Shown here one piece after another: positions 14,890 to 22,253 of a stretch of 29,136 nt of DNA. Made by a program: the position numbers and the translations under genes. This DNA comes from Natronohydrobacter sp. Lineage in GTDB: Bacteria; Pseudomonadota; Alphaproteobacteria; Rhodobacterales; Rhodobacteraceae. Under the pieces are notes generated by a model. That model saw nothing but the letters and a program-made list of their open reading frames with translations, did not search any database and was not told the DNA's origin. Position 1 is the first letter of the stretch; each line of letters starts with the position of its first letter. Location: NCBI GenBank assembly GCA_007123015.1, contig SKSL01000178.1:1-29136 (forward strand), in the 5' to 3' direction.

Positions 14890-16197
14890 TCACCCGCCCC
14901 GCTTCTCGCGCAGCCTGGCGAAGAAAGCGATACGCTTGCAAAGTTCGCGCTCGAAGCCGCGCTCTTGCGGCTGATATAGTACTGGGCGCTTCACGCCGTC
15001 CGGAAAGTAGTTCTGCCCCGAAAATCCGTCTTCCGCATCATGGTCATAGGCGTAGCCTTCCCCATAGCCTTCGGCTTTCATCAGCCTGGTCGGCGCGTTC
15101 AGGATATGCTTGGGCGGCGGCTTCGAGCCCGTCTCGCGCGCCATCCGCAGCGCCGCTTTCCAAGCCACATAGCCCGCATTCGACTTCGGTGCCAGGGCAA
15201 GGTAGATCACGGCCTGCGCAAGTGCCAATTCCCCTTCGGGCGAACCCATCCGCTCAAAGCTCTGCCAGGCATCCAGACAGACTGCCTGCGCCTGAGGGTC
15301 GGCATTACCGATCTCCTCAATGGCCATCCGCGTCAGGCGGCGGGCCAGATAGCGCGGGTCTTCGCCACCGTCAATCATTCGGGCGAACCAGTAAAGCGCG
15401 GCATCCGGGTCTGATCCCCGCACGGATTTGTGCAGCGCCGAGATCAGGTTGTAATGCGCATCGCCAGATTTGTCATATTGTGCGGCGCGTCGCATCAGTC
15501 GCCGAGAGAGTTCGGCAGGGTCAAGTTTGCCAGAGACCCGCCAGCCCATGACCTGCGCAATCAGGTTCAGCAGCGCGCGCCCGTCCCCGTCTGCCATTTC
15601 CAGCAGCGCGTCGCGGGCCGGGCCGGCGAGAGGCAGAGGGCGGTTCAATTCGCGCTCGGCACGCTGCGCAAGGCGCTCCAGATCAGCGAGCGAGAGCCGG
15701 TCCAAGACGATCACCTGCGCGCGTGACAAAAGCGCAGCGTTCAGCTCGAAAGAAGGATTCTCGGTCGTGGCGCCCACCAGTGTGATGGTGCCATCTTCCA
15801 TATACGGCAGGAAGCTGTCCTGCTGCGATTTGTTGAAGCGATGGATTTCATCAACGAACAGCAACGTCCCCTGCCCGTTCTGACGGCGCAGCTTGGCCTG
15901 TTCGAACAGCTTGCGCAATTCCGGCACACCAGAAAAGATCGCGCTGATCCGGGTGAAGTGCAGCGCTGTCTGGTCCGCAAGCAGCCGCGCTATCGTGGTC
16001 TTGCCGACCCCAGGCGGCCCCCAGAGGATCAGCGAAGCCAGATCGCCACTTGCCAGCATCGCGCCAAGCGGCCCATCTGGTCCGAGCGCCTTGTTCTGCC
16101 CGATCACATCGCACAGACTTTGCGGCCGCAGCCGGTCAGCCAGCGGGCGTGGTGCCTCTTGAACTGAGGGATCAGAGCGGTCGAAAAGATCAGCCAT
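14890..16197 (-). CDS. rarA: Replication-associated recombination protein A (RarA/MgsA) AAA+ ATPase
   Basis: A 435-residue clamp-loader-like AAA+ ATPase that acts at stalled replication forks. The opening PLADRLRPQSLCDVIGQNKAL is typical. Walker A is GPPGVGKT (60-67), Walker B is LLFVDEIHRFNK (Asp116/Glu117), and sensor 1 is GATTENPSFELN (142-153). The C-terminal MgsA tetramerisation part includes QYDKSGDAHYNLISALHKS and the DPDAALYW tract. It is a single gene transcribed in the same direction as the ribosomal operon but isolated from it by the intrinsic terminator at 16305-16340. Its promoter must lie in 16198-16304, where I see no convincing -35/-10 pair. Confidence 0.96.
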   Translation of the reverse strand: MADLFDRSDPSVQEAPRPLADRLRPQSLCDVIGQNKALGPDGPLGAMLASGDLASLILWGPPGVGKTTIARLLADQTALHFTRISAIFSGVPELRKLFEQAKLRRQNGQGTLLFVDEIHRFNKSQQDSFLPYMEDGTITLVGATTENPSFELNAALLSRAQVIVLDRLSLADLERLAQRAERELNRPLPLAGPARDALLEMADGDGRALLNLIAQVMGWRVSGKLDPAELSRRLMRRAAQYDKSGDAHYNLISALHKSVRGSDPDAALYWFARMIDGGEDPRYLARRLTRMAIEEIGNADPQAQAVCLDAWQSFERMGSPEGELALAQAVIYLALAPKSNAGYVAWKAALRMARETGSKPPPKHILNAPTRLMKAEGYGEGYAYDHDAEDGFSGQNYFPDGVKRPVLYQPQERGFERELCKRIAFFARLREKRGG

Positions 16198-16304
16198 GAA
16201 AGCAGCTTACAGGGGTGCTGCGTCCACTGGAAGCCTGATCACGCAATACGCCACAGACACAGTAAATGACTGACCGATGTCCAAGGCCAGTTCCGATATA
16301 GCTG

Positions 16305-16340
16305 AAAAGCAAAAGGCCCGCATGATCAACATGCGGGCCC
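16305..16340 (-). terminator. Rho-independent terminator of the ribosomal protein operon
   Basis: On the minus strand a perfect 10-bp stem GGCCCGCATG / CATGCGGGCC (16330-16339 with 16315-16324) encloses a 5-nt loop and is followed at once by TTTTGCTTTT. It begins about 25 nt after the rplQ stop. It is the only textbook intrinsic terminator in the window and ends the S10-spc-alpha run before rarA. Confidence 0.93.
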
Positions 16341-16363
16341 GGGACAGGTATCCGAGCACAGAG

Positions 16364-16783
16364 TCACTCTGCAGCAGCGTCTTCTGCGTCCAGACGGGCC
16401 AGGTCTGCAGCACCCTTGGCATTCACATCACGCTCGACGAATTCGATGATCGCCATCGGGGCCATGTCGCCATAACGAAATCCTGCTTTCAGAACACGGA
16501 TATAGCCACCTTTGCGGTCCTTGTAGCGCGGGCCCAGCACGTCAAACAGCTTGGCCACGTCCTTGTCTTCTTTCAGCTGCGCCGCAGCCTGCCGGCGCGC
16601 GTGCAGATCGCCGCGTTTGGCGAGTGTGATCAACTTCTCCACAATCGGACGCAATTCCTTGGCCTTGGGCAAGGTCGTCTTGATCTGCTCATGTTCAATG
16701 AGCGAACCGGCCAAATTCGCAAACAGCGCCTTGCGGTGCTCATGCGTGCGGTTCAACCGGCGGTATCCTCTGGCGTGACGCAT
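16364..16783 (-). CDS. rplQ: 50S ribosomal protein L17
   Basis: A 139-residue L17, a large-subunit protein near the exit tunnel. The opening MRHARGYRRLNRTHEHRKAL is diagnostic, and the family helix KTTLPKAKELRPIVEKLIT and GGYIRVLK are intact. The start ATG at 16783 is preceded by a GAAGGAG ribosome binding site. The C-terminus carries a short acidic/alanine tail (DAEDAAAE). It is the last gene of the ribosomal run, 119 bp after rpoA; that spacer contains a 29-bp palindrome right after rpoA. Confidence 0.97.
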   Translation of the reverse strand: MRHARGYRRLNRTHEHRKALFANLAGSLIEHEQIKTTLPKAKELRPIVEKLITLAKRGDLHARRQAAAQLKEDKDVAKLFDVLGPRYKDRKGGYIRVLKAGFRYGDMAPMAIIEFVERDVNAKGAADLARLDAEDAAAE

Positions 16784-16869
16784 TGTTTTTCTCCTTCAAC
16801 GTCTTGTTTTACTTTGTCCGGCCGCAGCTGCGTGACTGAGGCTCTCCTTGGGGCATTTGCCCGGTCTGC

Positions 16870-16898
16870 GTAGGGTGCGTGGTAACCACGCACCCTAC
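16870..16898 (-). repeat. 29-bp palindromic repeat, copy after rpoA
   Basis: Two perfect 14-nt arms, GTAGGGTGCGTGGT and ACCACGCACCCTAC, flank a single central base. The repeat starts 4 nt after the rpoA stop codon. It is one of three family members in this window (see 21080-21108 and 25459-25487). It has no following T-tract on the minus strand, so it is not a standard terminator. The rest of the rpoA-rplQ spacer (16784-16902) shows only a minor GGGC/GCCC hairpin at 16851-16862. Confidence 0.95.
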
Positions 16899-16902
16899 AG
16901 GC

Positions 16903-17919
16903 TCAGAACTGATCTTCGAACCGCTTAGCGAGGTCGTCGATATTCTCAGGTGGCCACTCCTCGACATCCATGCCCAGATGCAAGCCCATGCCCGAGAGCA
17001 CTTCCTTGATCTCATTCAGCGATTTGCGCCCGAAATTCGGGGTACGCAGCATCTCTGCTTCAGTTTTCTGGATCAGATCCCCGATATAGACGATATTGTC
17101 ATTCTTCAGACAATTGGCCGAGCGCACAGAGAGTTCCAGTTCGTCCACTTTCTTCAACAGAAGCGGGTTGAACTCGAGACCATCATCATCATCTTTTGAA
17201 CTTGCCGATTCAGGCTCGTCGAAATTGACAAAGATTTGCAACTGATCCTGCAGAATCCGCGCGGCATAGGCCACAGCATCCTCTGCACTGACCGAACCAT
17301 CCGTCTCGACCTTCATGGTCAGCTTGTCATAATCCAGAACCTGACCCTCGCGAGTCGGCTGGACTTCATAGCTTGCTTTCCGCACAGGCGAGAAAATCGC
17401 ATCGATCGGAATCAGACCAATGGGGGCATCCTCGGGCCGATTCTTGTCAGCCGAGACATAGCCTTTCCCTGTATTGACCGTCAGTTCCATATAGACCGAC
17501 GCGCCGTCATCCAGATGGCAGATGACTTGATCCTTGTCCAGGATCTCGATACCGGCGCTGGTTTGGATATCCCCTGCCGTCACCACACCCGGACCGGTCG
17601 CAGAAATCGACAGCCGCTTTGGCCCTTCGACATCCATACGCAACGCGACTGTCTTCAGGTTCAGCACAATATCCGTCACATCCTCGCGTACGCCTGGAAC
17701 TGACGAAAATTCATGCAACACATTATCGATCTGCACCGACGTAATTGCCGCACCTTGCAGCGACGACATGAGCACACGCCGCAGCGCATTCCCGAGTGTC
17801 AGTCCAAAGCCGCGCTCAAGGGGTTCGGCAATCACGGTGGCCTTGCGCATCGGGTCAGCCCCGGGTTTCAATTCCAGTTGCGCCGGTTTGATCAGCTCTT
17901 GCCAATTCTTATGGATCAT
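16903..17919 (-). CDS. rpoA: DNA-directed RNA polymerase subunit alpha
   Basis: A 338-residue alpha subunit, full length for the family. The N-terminal dimerisation/assembly domain includes MIHKNWQELIKP, GFGLTLGNALRRVL and VREDVTDIVLNLK. A linker rich in acidic residues lies at about 238-258. The C-terminal DNA- and activator-binding domain includes VDELELSVRSANCLKNDNI (with the conserved Arg that binds UP elements) and FGRKSLNEIKEVL. The ATG at 17919 is certain from GGAGGCGAC just before it. It is 116 bp downstream of rpsK. rpsD, which lies here in Escherichia coli, is absent, as is normal in alphaproteobacteria. Confidence 0.98.
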   Translation of the reverse strand: MIHKNWQELIKPAQLELKPGADPMRKATVIAEPLERGFGLTLGNALRRVLMSSLQGAAITSVQIDNVLHEFSSVPGVREDVTDIVLNLKTVALRMDVEGPKRLSISATGPGVVTAGDIQTSAGIEILDKDQVICHLDDGASVYMELTVNTGKGYVSADKNRPEDAPIGLIPIDAIFSPVRKASYEVQPTREGQVLDYDKLTMKVETDGSVSAEDAVAYAARILQDQLQIFVNFDEPESASSKDDDDGLEFNPLLLKKVDELELSVRSANCLKNDNIVYIGDLIQKTEAEMLRTPNFGRKSLNEIKEVLSGMGLHLGMDVEEWPPENIDDLAKRFEDQF

Positions 17920-17938
17920 GCGTGTCGCCTCCATTCCT

Positions 17939-17968
17939 GTTGCTGCGCCATGTCCGTTCCGCAGCAAC
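17939..17968 (-). promoter_or_regulatory. Hairpin in the rpoA leader next to the ribosome binding site
   Basis: A perfect 9-bp stem GTTGCTGCG / CGCAGCAAC (17960-17968 with 17939-17947) closes a 12-nt loop. Its base lies about 9 nt before the GGAGG of rpoA and 19 nt before the ATG. It could be a processing or translational control element. No poly-T follows, so it is not a terminator. Confidence 0.6.
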
Positions 17969-18035
17969 GCCCGAGGGTCAAAATGACAAAAACAGGCCAC
18001 ATCAGCGATGCAGCCCGTTTGGTATTTGCAATGTG

Positions 18036-18425
18036 TCAGACGCGCCGGCGCTTGGGGGGGCGGCATCCATTATGGGCCATCGGCGTCACATCACGGATCG
18101 AAGTGATATTGAACCCCACGGCCGCCAAAGCACGCAATGCCGATTCGCGGCCAGAACCAGGCCCCTGCACCTCGACTTCCAGCGTCTTGACGCCATGTTC
18201 CTGCGCCTTCTTGCCAGCATCTTCGGCAGCAAGCTGTGCAGCATAAGGGGTCGATTTCCGCGAGCCCTTGAAGCCCATGGTCCCGGCAGACGACCAGGCA
18301 ATCGCATTTCCCTGAACATCTGAAATCAGGATTTTGGTATTGTTGAAGCTGGAATTCACATGTGCGACGCCAGCAGCGATATTCTTGCGGACTTTCCGCT
18401 TCACACGAGTTTTATCACGAGCCAT
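18036..18425 (-). CDS. rpsK: 30S ribosomal protein S11
   Basis: A 129-residue S11 from the platform of the small subunit. Conserved stretches are GVAHVNSSFNNTKILISDVQGN, SSAGTMGFKGSRKSTPYAAQ, the glycine-rich VQGPGSGRESALRAL and the C-terminus DVTPMAHNGCRPPKRRRV. It is 15 bp downstream of rpsM and begins the stretch toward rpoA. The ATG at 18425 is preceded by a GGGGG-rich ribosome binding site. Confidence 0.98.
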   Translation of the reverse strand: MARDKTRVKRKVRKNIAAGVAHVNSSFNNTKILISDVQGNAIAWSSAGTMGFKGSRKSTPYAAQLAAEDAGKKAQEHGVKTLEVEVQGPGSGRESALRALAAVGFNITSIRDVTPMAHNGCRPPKRRRV

Positions 18426-18440
18426 CTGTCAAGCCCCCTC

Positions 18441-18809
18441 TTATTTCTTCTTGCCAGCGATGGCTTTCGCCGGACCTTTGCGCGTGCGCGCATTGGTATG
18501 GGTGCGCTGGCCGCGCACGGGCAGGTTACGACGATGACGCAGACCACGATAGGACCCGAGATCCATCATGCCCTTGATGTTCATCTGAACTTCACGGCGC
18601 AGGTCGCCTTCGACAGTGAAATTCGCATCGATATGTTCGCGGACCGCCAGAACCTCGGCATCCGAGAGTTCATTTACGCGGCGCGCTGCATCGATGCCCA
18701 CAGCTGCACAGATATCGGCAGCTGCTTTCGGACCAATGCCATGGATATAGGTGAGAGCGATGGGGACGCGTTTCCCCGTCGGAATGTTTACGCCAGCAAT
18801 TCGAGCCAC
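18441..18809 (-). CDS. rpsM: 30S ribosomal protein S13
   Basis: A 122-residue S13 from the head of the small subunit, contacting tRNA and the B1 intersubunit bridges. The opening ARIAGVNIPTGKRVPIALTYIHGIG and the C-terminal HRRNLPVRGQRTHTNARTRKGP are diagnostic. The start codon is GTG at 18809, not ATG, with AGGAAAAC upstream. The 233-bp spacer before it and the promoter candidate there suggest that rpsM may begin an independent alpha-operon transcript. Confidence 0.97.
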   Translation of the reverse strand: MARIAGVNIPTGKRVPIALTYIHGIGPKAAADICAAVGIDAARRVNELSDAEVLAVREHIDANFTVEGDLRREVQMNIKGMMDLGSYRGLRHRRNLPVRGQRTHTNARTRKGPAKAIAGKKK

Positions 18810-18939
18810 GCGGTTTTCCTCTTTGTTGCGGTTCCGTAATGCCAGAACCTTTTTTCACAACACGTGGGTGACTTGCCCCGCGTGCCTTTCAAATGAAACA
18901 CGCCCCGTATCCGAGGCGCGATTCGACGATCAAGTGTGT

Positions 18940-18968
18940 CGCGTATGTGGTTTTGTGACTGGCGTCAA
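18940..18968 (-). promoter_or_regulatory. Promoter candidate upstream of rpsM
   Basis: On the minus strand, TTGACG (18963-18968), a 17-bp spacer and TACGCG (18940-18945) lie about 130 bp before rpsM. The -35 box overlaps one arm of the inverted repeat at 18958-18989. The candidate would drive rpsM-rpsK-rpoA-rplQ. Confidence 0.45.
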
Positions 18969-18989
18969 GATACGTTAGATGACGCCAGT
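18958..18989. repeat. Perfect 10-bp inverted repeat in the secY-rpsM spacer
   Basis: ACTGGCGTCA (18958-18967) and TGACGCCAGT (18980-18989) enclose 12 nt. It begins 54 nt after the secY stop. No T-tract follows on either strand, so a terminator is unlikely. It could be an RNA hairpin or an operator, because one arm overlaps the -35 box of the rpsM promoter candidate. The spacer 18810-19042 holds no recognisable coding remnant, including none of adk. Confidence 0.8.
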
Positions 18990-19042
18990 TATCCGCAGCA
19001 CATCGCAGGCAAAACCGGCCCCTTTGCGCGTCACAATCCCGC

Positions 19043-20419
19043 TCAACGACGCGAGGGTGGTGCCTTGGGCTTACCAGCGCCGCTATTCCTGCGCCCCTTC
19101 CCCCGCAATTGCGACCGTTCAAGAAGCCCTTCATATTGATGGGCCACAAGATGAGACTGAACACGATTAACAGTATCCATTGTCACCGATACCACGATCA
19201 AAACGGATGTCCCACCGAAATAGAACGGGATCGCAAGCTGCCCGCGCAGTATTTCGGGCAACAGGCAAACCGCCGCCAGATAGATTGCACCGACTGTCAC
19301 AATCCGGGTCACAACATAATCGAGATATTCCTCAGTCCGCTTGCCCGGTCGAATACCCGGTATGAACCCATTCTGGTTCTTCAGGTTTTCGGCCACATCC
19401 TCAGTCTTGAAGGACACGTTCTGTGTGTAGAAAAACGTGAAGAATATGATCATTGCTGTGAAGAACAGCAGATATGCGGGTTGCCCGGGGCCAAAGTAGG
19501 CAAGCAGTGTCGCCATCATCTCACTTTGAGAGTTGCCCGAAAACGTCGCGATAGTCGTCGGCAGCAGCAGAAGAGATGAGGCGAAGATGGCCGGGATAAC
19601 ATTGGCCGGGTTCACCTTGATCGGCAGATGCGACGCGCCTCCGTCAAAGACTTTCATACCCACCTGACGACGCGGATACTGGATCGTGATCTTCCGGATC
19701 GCGCGCTCCATGAAGACCACGAAGGCGATCAAGACCACCATCATGACAATCACACCGATAATCACCGCAGGCGATATATCGCCAGTCCGCCCCTGGCTGA
19801 GGAATGTCGCAAGCGCGGCCGGTATCTCGGCGATGATGCCCACGAAGATGATCAGCGAAATTCCGTTGCCGATCCCGCGTTCCGTGATCTGCTCGCCAAG
19901 CCACATCAGGAACATGGTACCGCCGACCAGCGTGATGACCACTGCCGCGCGGAAGAACCAGCCTGGATCAGTCGCCAGATCGCCCGCTTCGAGCGACACG
20001 GCAAGCCCATAGGATTGCCCCGTGGCCAGCAGCACTGTCAGATAGCGTGTATATTGATTCAGCTTGCGCCGCCCCAATTCACCTTCTTTCTTAAGCGCCT
20101 TCCAGGGCTCATACATTGCACCGATAAGCTGAACAATGATTGCAGCCGAAATGTAAGGCATGATCCCCAGCGCGAAGATCCCCATCCGACTGATCGCACC
20201 GCCCGTGAACATGTTGAGCATGCCACCGATGCCGCCTGCGGCTTCTTCCATGAAGTCGCGCAGCGCGTTGCCATCGATTCCCGGCACCGGGATGTAGGTT
20301 CCTATCCGATACACGATCAACAGGCCGAGTGCGAAGAAGATGCGGCGGCGCAGATCCGTGGCCTTGGCCAGAGCACCCCAACTCGTATTCGCAGCGATTT
20401 GATCAGCAGCAGATGCCAT
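19043..20419 (-). CDS. secY: Preprotein translocase subunit SecY
   Basis: A 458-residue channel-forming subunit of the SecYEG translocase in the inner membrane, with ten hydrophobic segments as expected. Conserved stretches are YRIGTYIPVPGID (transmembrane 1/plug region), MGIFALGIMPYISAAIIVQL, WLGEQITERGIGNGISLIIF, the cytoplasmic loop RRQVGMKVFDGGASHLPIKVNPA split around the translocon-facing tip, and FIPGIRPGKRTEEYL. The basic C-terminal tail ends APPSRR. It follows rplO after a 103-bp hairpin-rich spacer. adk, which commonly follows secY in this operon, is not present in the window. Confidence 0.98.
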   Translation of the reverse strand: MASAADQIAANTSWGALAKATDLRRRIFFALGLLIVYRIGTYIPVPGIDGNALRDFMEEAAGGIGGMLNMFTGGAISRMGIFALGIMPYISAAIIVQLIGAMYEPWKALKKEGELGRRKLNQYTRYLTVLLATGQSYGLAVSLEAGDLATDPGWFFRAAVVITLVGGTMFLMWLGEQITERGIGNGISLIIFVGIIAEIPAALATFLSQGRTGDISPAVIIGVIVMMVVLIAFVVFMERAIRKITIQYPRRQVGMKVFDGGASHLPIKVNPANVIPAIFASSLLLLPTTIATFSGNSQSEMMATLLAYFGPGQPAYLLFFTAMIIFFTFFYTQNVSFKTEDVAENLKNQNGFIPGIRPGKRTEEYLDYVVTRIVTVGAIYLAAVCLLPEILRGQLAIPFYFGGTSVLIVVSVTMDTVNRVQSHLVAHQYEGLLERSQLRGKGRRNSGAGKPKAPPSRR

Positions 20420-20442
20420 ACGCGTCTCTCTTTTTCATGTCA

Positions 20443-20514
20443 GCGCCGCCTGACCGGGTTTCGGTCGGCGGCGCGAAAACCCATTCGGGTGATGTAAGCG
20501 GCCCGGGCGCCGCT
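20443..20514 (-). promoter_or_regulatory. Tandem hairpins in the rplO-secY spacer
   Basis: Two GC-rich hairpins lie before secY. The first is AGCGGC/GCCGCT around a 6-nt loop (20497-20514). The second is a 13-bp stem, GCGCCGCC plus GACCG pairing with CGGTC plus GGCGGCGC, with one bulged T (20443-20474). It ends 24 nt before the secY ATG. The arm GGCGGCGC (20467-20474) can pair with GCGCCGC at either 20443-20449 or 20507-20513, so alternative folds are possible. No T-tract follows. Confidence 0.6.
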
Positions 20515-20522
20515 CACAACCT

Positions 20523-21014
20523 TTATTCAGCGGCGCCCGCCTCGTTTTTCGGCGCGGGCCCCGTGACCTCAACGGAGCCACCGGCTTTTTCCACCGCCGC
20601 AATCGCGGATTTGGAAGCGCCGGACACCTGCAGGGTCATCTTGGAGGCGACCTCGCCTTTCGCCAACAGGCGGACCCCGTCGAGCTTGCGGCGCACCAGA
20701 CCAGACGCGATCAGCGCCTCTTCGGTGATTGTATTGGCAGCGTCGAGTTTGCCCTCAGCAATGAATTTCTCGATCAAGCCAAGATTGACCACAGCGAAGC
20801 TCTTGCGGTTGGGCTTGTTGAAACCCCGCTTCGGCAGGCGCATGTACAGCGGCATCTGCCCGCCTTCATAGGAATTGATCGCAACACCCGAGCGCGATTT
20901 CTGACCCTTGATCCCGCGGCCAGCAGTCTTGCCCTTGCCCGAGCCGGGACCGCGCGCTTTGCGCTTCTGGGTCTTGTTTGCACCGGGATTGTCGTGGAGT
21001 TCATTCAGCTTCAT
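20523..21014 (-). CDS. rplO: 50S ribosomal protein L15
   Basis: A 163-residue L15, slightly longer than the roughly 144-150 of many bacteria because of an alanine- and glutamate-rich tail (GPAPKNEAGAAE). The basic, glycine-rich N-terminus MKLNELHDNPGANK through RGPGSGKGKTAGRGIKGQ is typical. It enters the large subunit late in assembly. A 102-bp spacer with a palindromic repeat separates it from rpmD, with ribosome binding site GGAGAAGCGAC before the ATG. Confidence 0.97.
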   Translation of the reverse strand: MKLNELHDNPGANKTQKRKARGPGSGKGKTAGRGIKGQKSRSGVAINSYEGGQMPLYMRLPKRGFNKPNRKSFAVVNLGLIEKFIAEGKLDAANTITEEALIASGLVRRKLDGVRLLAKGEVASKMTLQVSGASKSAIAAVEKAGGSVEVTGPAPKNEAGAAE

Positions 21015-21079
21015 GTCGCTTCTCCTTTCGCCGGAGAGCCCCGCCAGCGACGGATCAGGGCCACACGGCGTTGTGCCAG

Positions 21080-21108
21080 GTAAGGTGCGTGCTGAGCACG
21101 CACCTTAC
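21080..21108 (-). repeat. 29-bp palindromic repeat, copy after rpmD
   Basis: Arms GTAAGGTGCGTGCT and AGCACGCACCTTAC flank one central base. The repeat starts 8 nt after the rpmD stop. Compared with the copies after rpoA and rplP, position 4 is A instead of G and its partner is T instead of C. Position 13 is C instead of G and its partner is G instead of C. Both changes keep the pairing, so the palindrome itself is conserved rather than the base sequence. Confidence 0.95.
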
Positions 21109-21116
21109 GAAAAACC

Positions 21117-21305
21117 TCAGTCGCGCTCTTCGATGATCGCGACCAGATGCGGAATCGAGTTGACCATGCCGCGGACGGAAGGTGTGTCTTCCAGCTCGCG
21201 GGTGCGGTGCATCTTGTTCAGGCCCAGACCTTTCAGCGTGGCGCGCTGCACAGCGGGGCGGCGGATCGGGGAACCGATCTGCTTGACGACGATGGTTTTT
21301 GCCAT
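21117..21305 (-). CDS. rpmD: 50S ribosomal protein L30
   Basis: A 62-residue L30, the short bacterial form, with conserved IVVKQIGSPIRRP, the tract TLKGLGLNKMHRTRELEDTPSVRGMV and the C-terminal end VAIIEERD. I chose the ATG at 21305 (MAKTIVVKQ), which follows AAGGAG. An in-frame GTG three codons upstream overlaps that ribosome binding site and is unlikely. It starts 12 bp after rpsE. A palindromic repeat lies 8 nt after the stop. Confidence 0.96.
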   Translation of the reverse strand: MAKTIVVKQIGSPIRRPAVQRATLKGLGLNKMHRTRELEDTPSVRGMVNSIPHLVAIIEERD

Positions 21306-21317
21306 TGCATCCACTCC

Positions 21318-21872
21318 TTACGCGTCAGCAGTCTCGGCATCGGGCTTGCGGAGCACATCCGCAACCTTCTTGCCGCGACGCTGGGCCACTTGACGCGGGC
21401 TCGCAGAATTGCGCAGCCCGTCAAATGTCGCCCGGATCATGTTATAAGGATTCTGGCTGCCGAGCGATTTCGCCACAACATCCTGAAGGCCCAACATCTC
21501 GAAAACGGCCCGCATCGGACCACCTGCGATGATCCCGGTCCCCGGCACAGCCTGACGCATCACCACTTTACCAGCACCATGACGGCCCTCGATATCATGA
21601 TGCAATGTCCGACCCTCTTTCAGAGGCACGCGAATCATCTGCCGCTTAGCCTGTTCGGTTGCCTTGCGGATCGCTTCGGGCACTTCTTTCGCCTTACCCT
21701 TACCGAAGCCCACGCGACCGCGCTGATCGCCCACCACGACGAGCGCTGCAAAGCCGAAGCGCTTGCCGCCCTTCACGGTCTTGGACACGCGGTTGATCGC
21801 GACCAGACGATCGGCGAATTCCGGGGTTTCATCGCGATCGCGGCGGTCCCGGCGGTTTTCTCTCTCTGCCAT
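21318..21872 (-). CDS. rpsE: 30S ribosomal protein S5
   Basis: A 184-residue S5 involved in decoding accuracy and helicase activity at the mRNA entry. The double-stranded-RNA-binding N-terminal domain reads VAINRVSKTVKGGKRFGF, with the loop residues whose mutation gives spectinomycin resistance in a wild-type-like form (S-K-T-V-K-G-G). The C-terminal domain follows, with GPMRAVFEMLGLQDVVAKSLGS. The start includes an extension rich in Arg/Asp (MAERENRRDRRDRDE), which is common in this group. Confidence 0.98.
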   Translation of the reverse strand: MAERENRRDRRDRDETPEFADRLVAINRVSKTVKGGKRFGFAALVVVGDQRGRVGFGKGKAKEVPEAIRKATEQAKRQMIRVPLKEGRTLHHDIEGRHGAGKVVMRQAVPGTGIIAGGPMRAVFEMLGLQDVVAKSLGSQNPYNMIRATFDGLRNSASPRQVAQRRGKKVADVLRKPDAETADA

Positions 21873-21882
21873 TATCGTCTCC

Positions 21883-22242
21883 TCAGAACTTCAGGCCGCC
21901 TTCACGGGCAGCATCGGCCAAGGCCTTGACTTTCCCATGAAAGATGAACCCACCACGGTCGAAAGTGCACTCTTCGACGCCAGCGGCTTTCGCGCGCTCG
22001 GCAATCGCGGTGCCGACCTTGGCAGCAGCGTCCTTGTTGTTGATGCCCGCCAGCCCGAAATCCTTTTCGAGCGTCGAGGCCGAGGCCAGGGTCACACCGT
22101 TGATATCGTCTATCAACTGCACGCTGATATTCTTGTTCGACCGGTGCACTGACAGGCGCGGACGCCCATTGGCCGTTTTCTTGAGTTTGTTCCGCACGCG
22201 CATACGGCGCTTCTGGAACAGCTTTTGCTTCGTGTTCGCCAT
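21883..22242 (-). CDS. rplR: 50S ribosomal protein L18
   Basis: A 119-residue L18, which binds 5S rRNA together with L5 and L25. It opens MANTKQKLFQKRRMRVRNKLKK, followed by GRPRLSVHRSNKNISVQLIDD and the family end YHGRVKALADAAREGGL-like tract (here FHGKVKALADAAREGGL). It lies 11 bp after rplF and 10 bp before rpsE. Confidence 0.98.
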   Translation of the reverse strand: MANTKQKLFQKRRMRVRNKLKKTANGRPRLSVHRSNKNISVQLIDDINGVTLASASTLEKDFGLAGINNKDAAAKVGTAIAERAKAAGVEECTFDRGGFIFHGKVKALADAAREGGLKF

Positions 22243-22253
22243 TTGTCGCGCCC

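Noticed and set aside
18958..18989. Inverted repeat as intrinsic terminator of secY
   Set aside because: The sequence after the stem on the minus strand is CACAAAACC, not T-rich; the arm overlaps a promoter box instead.
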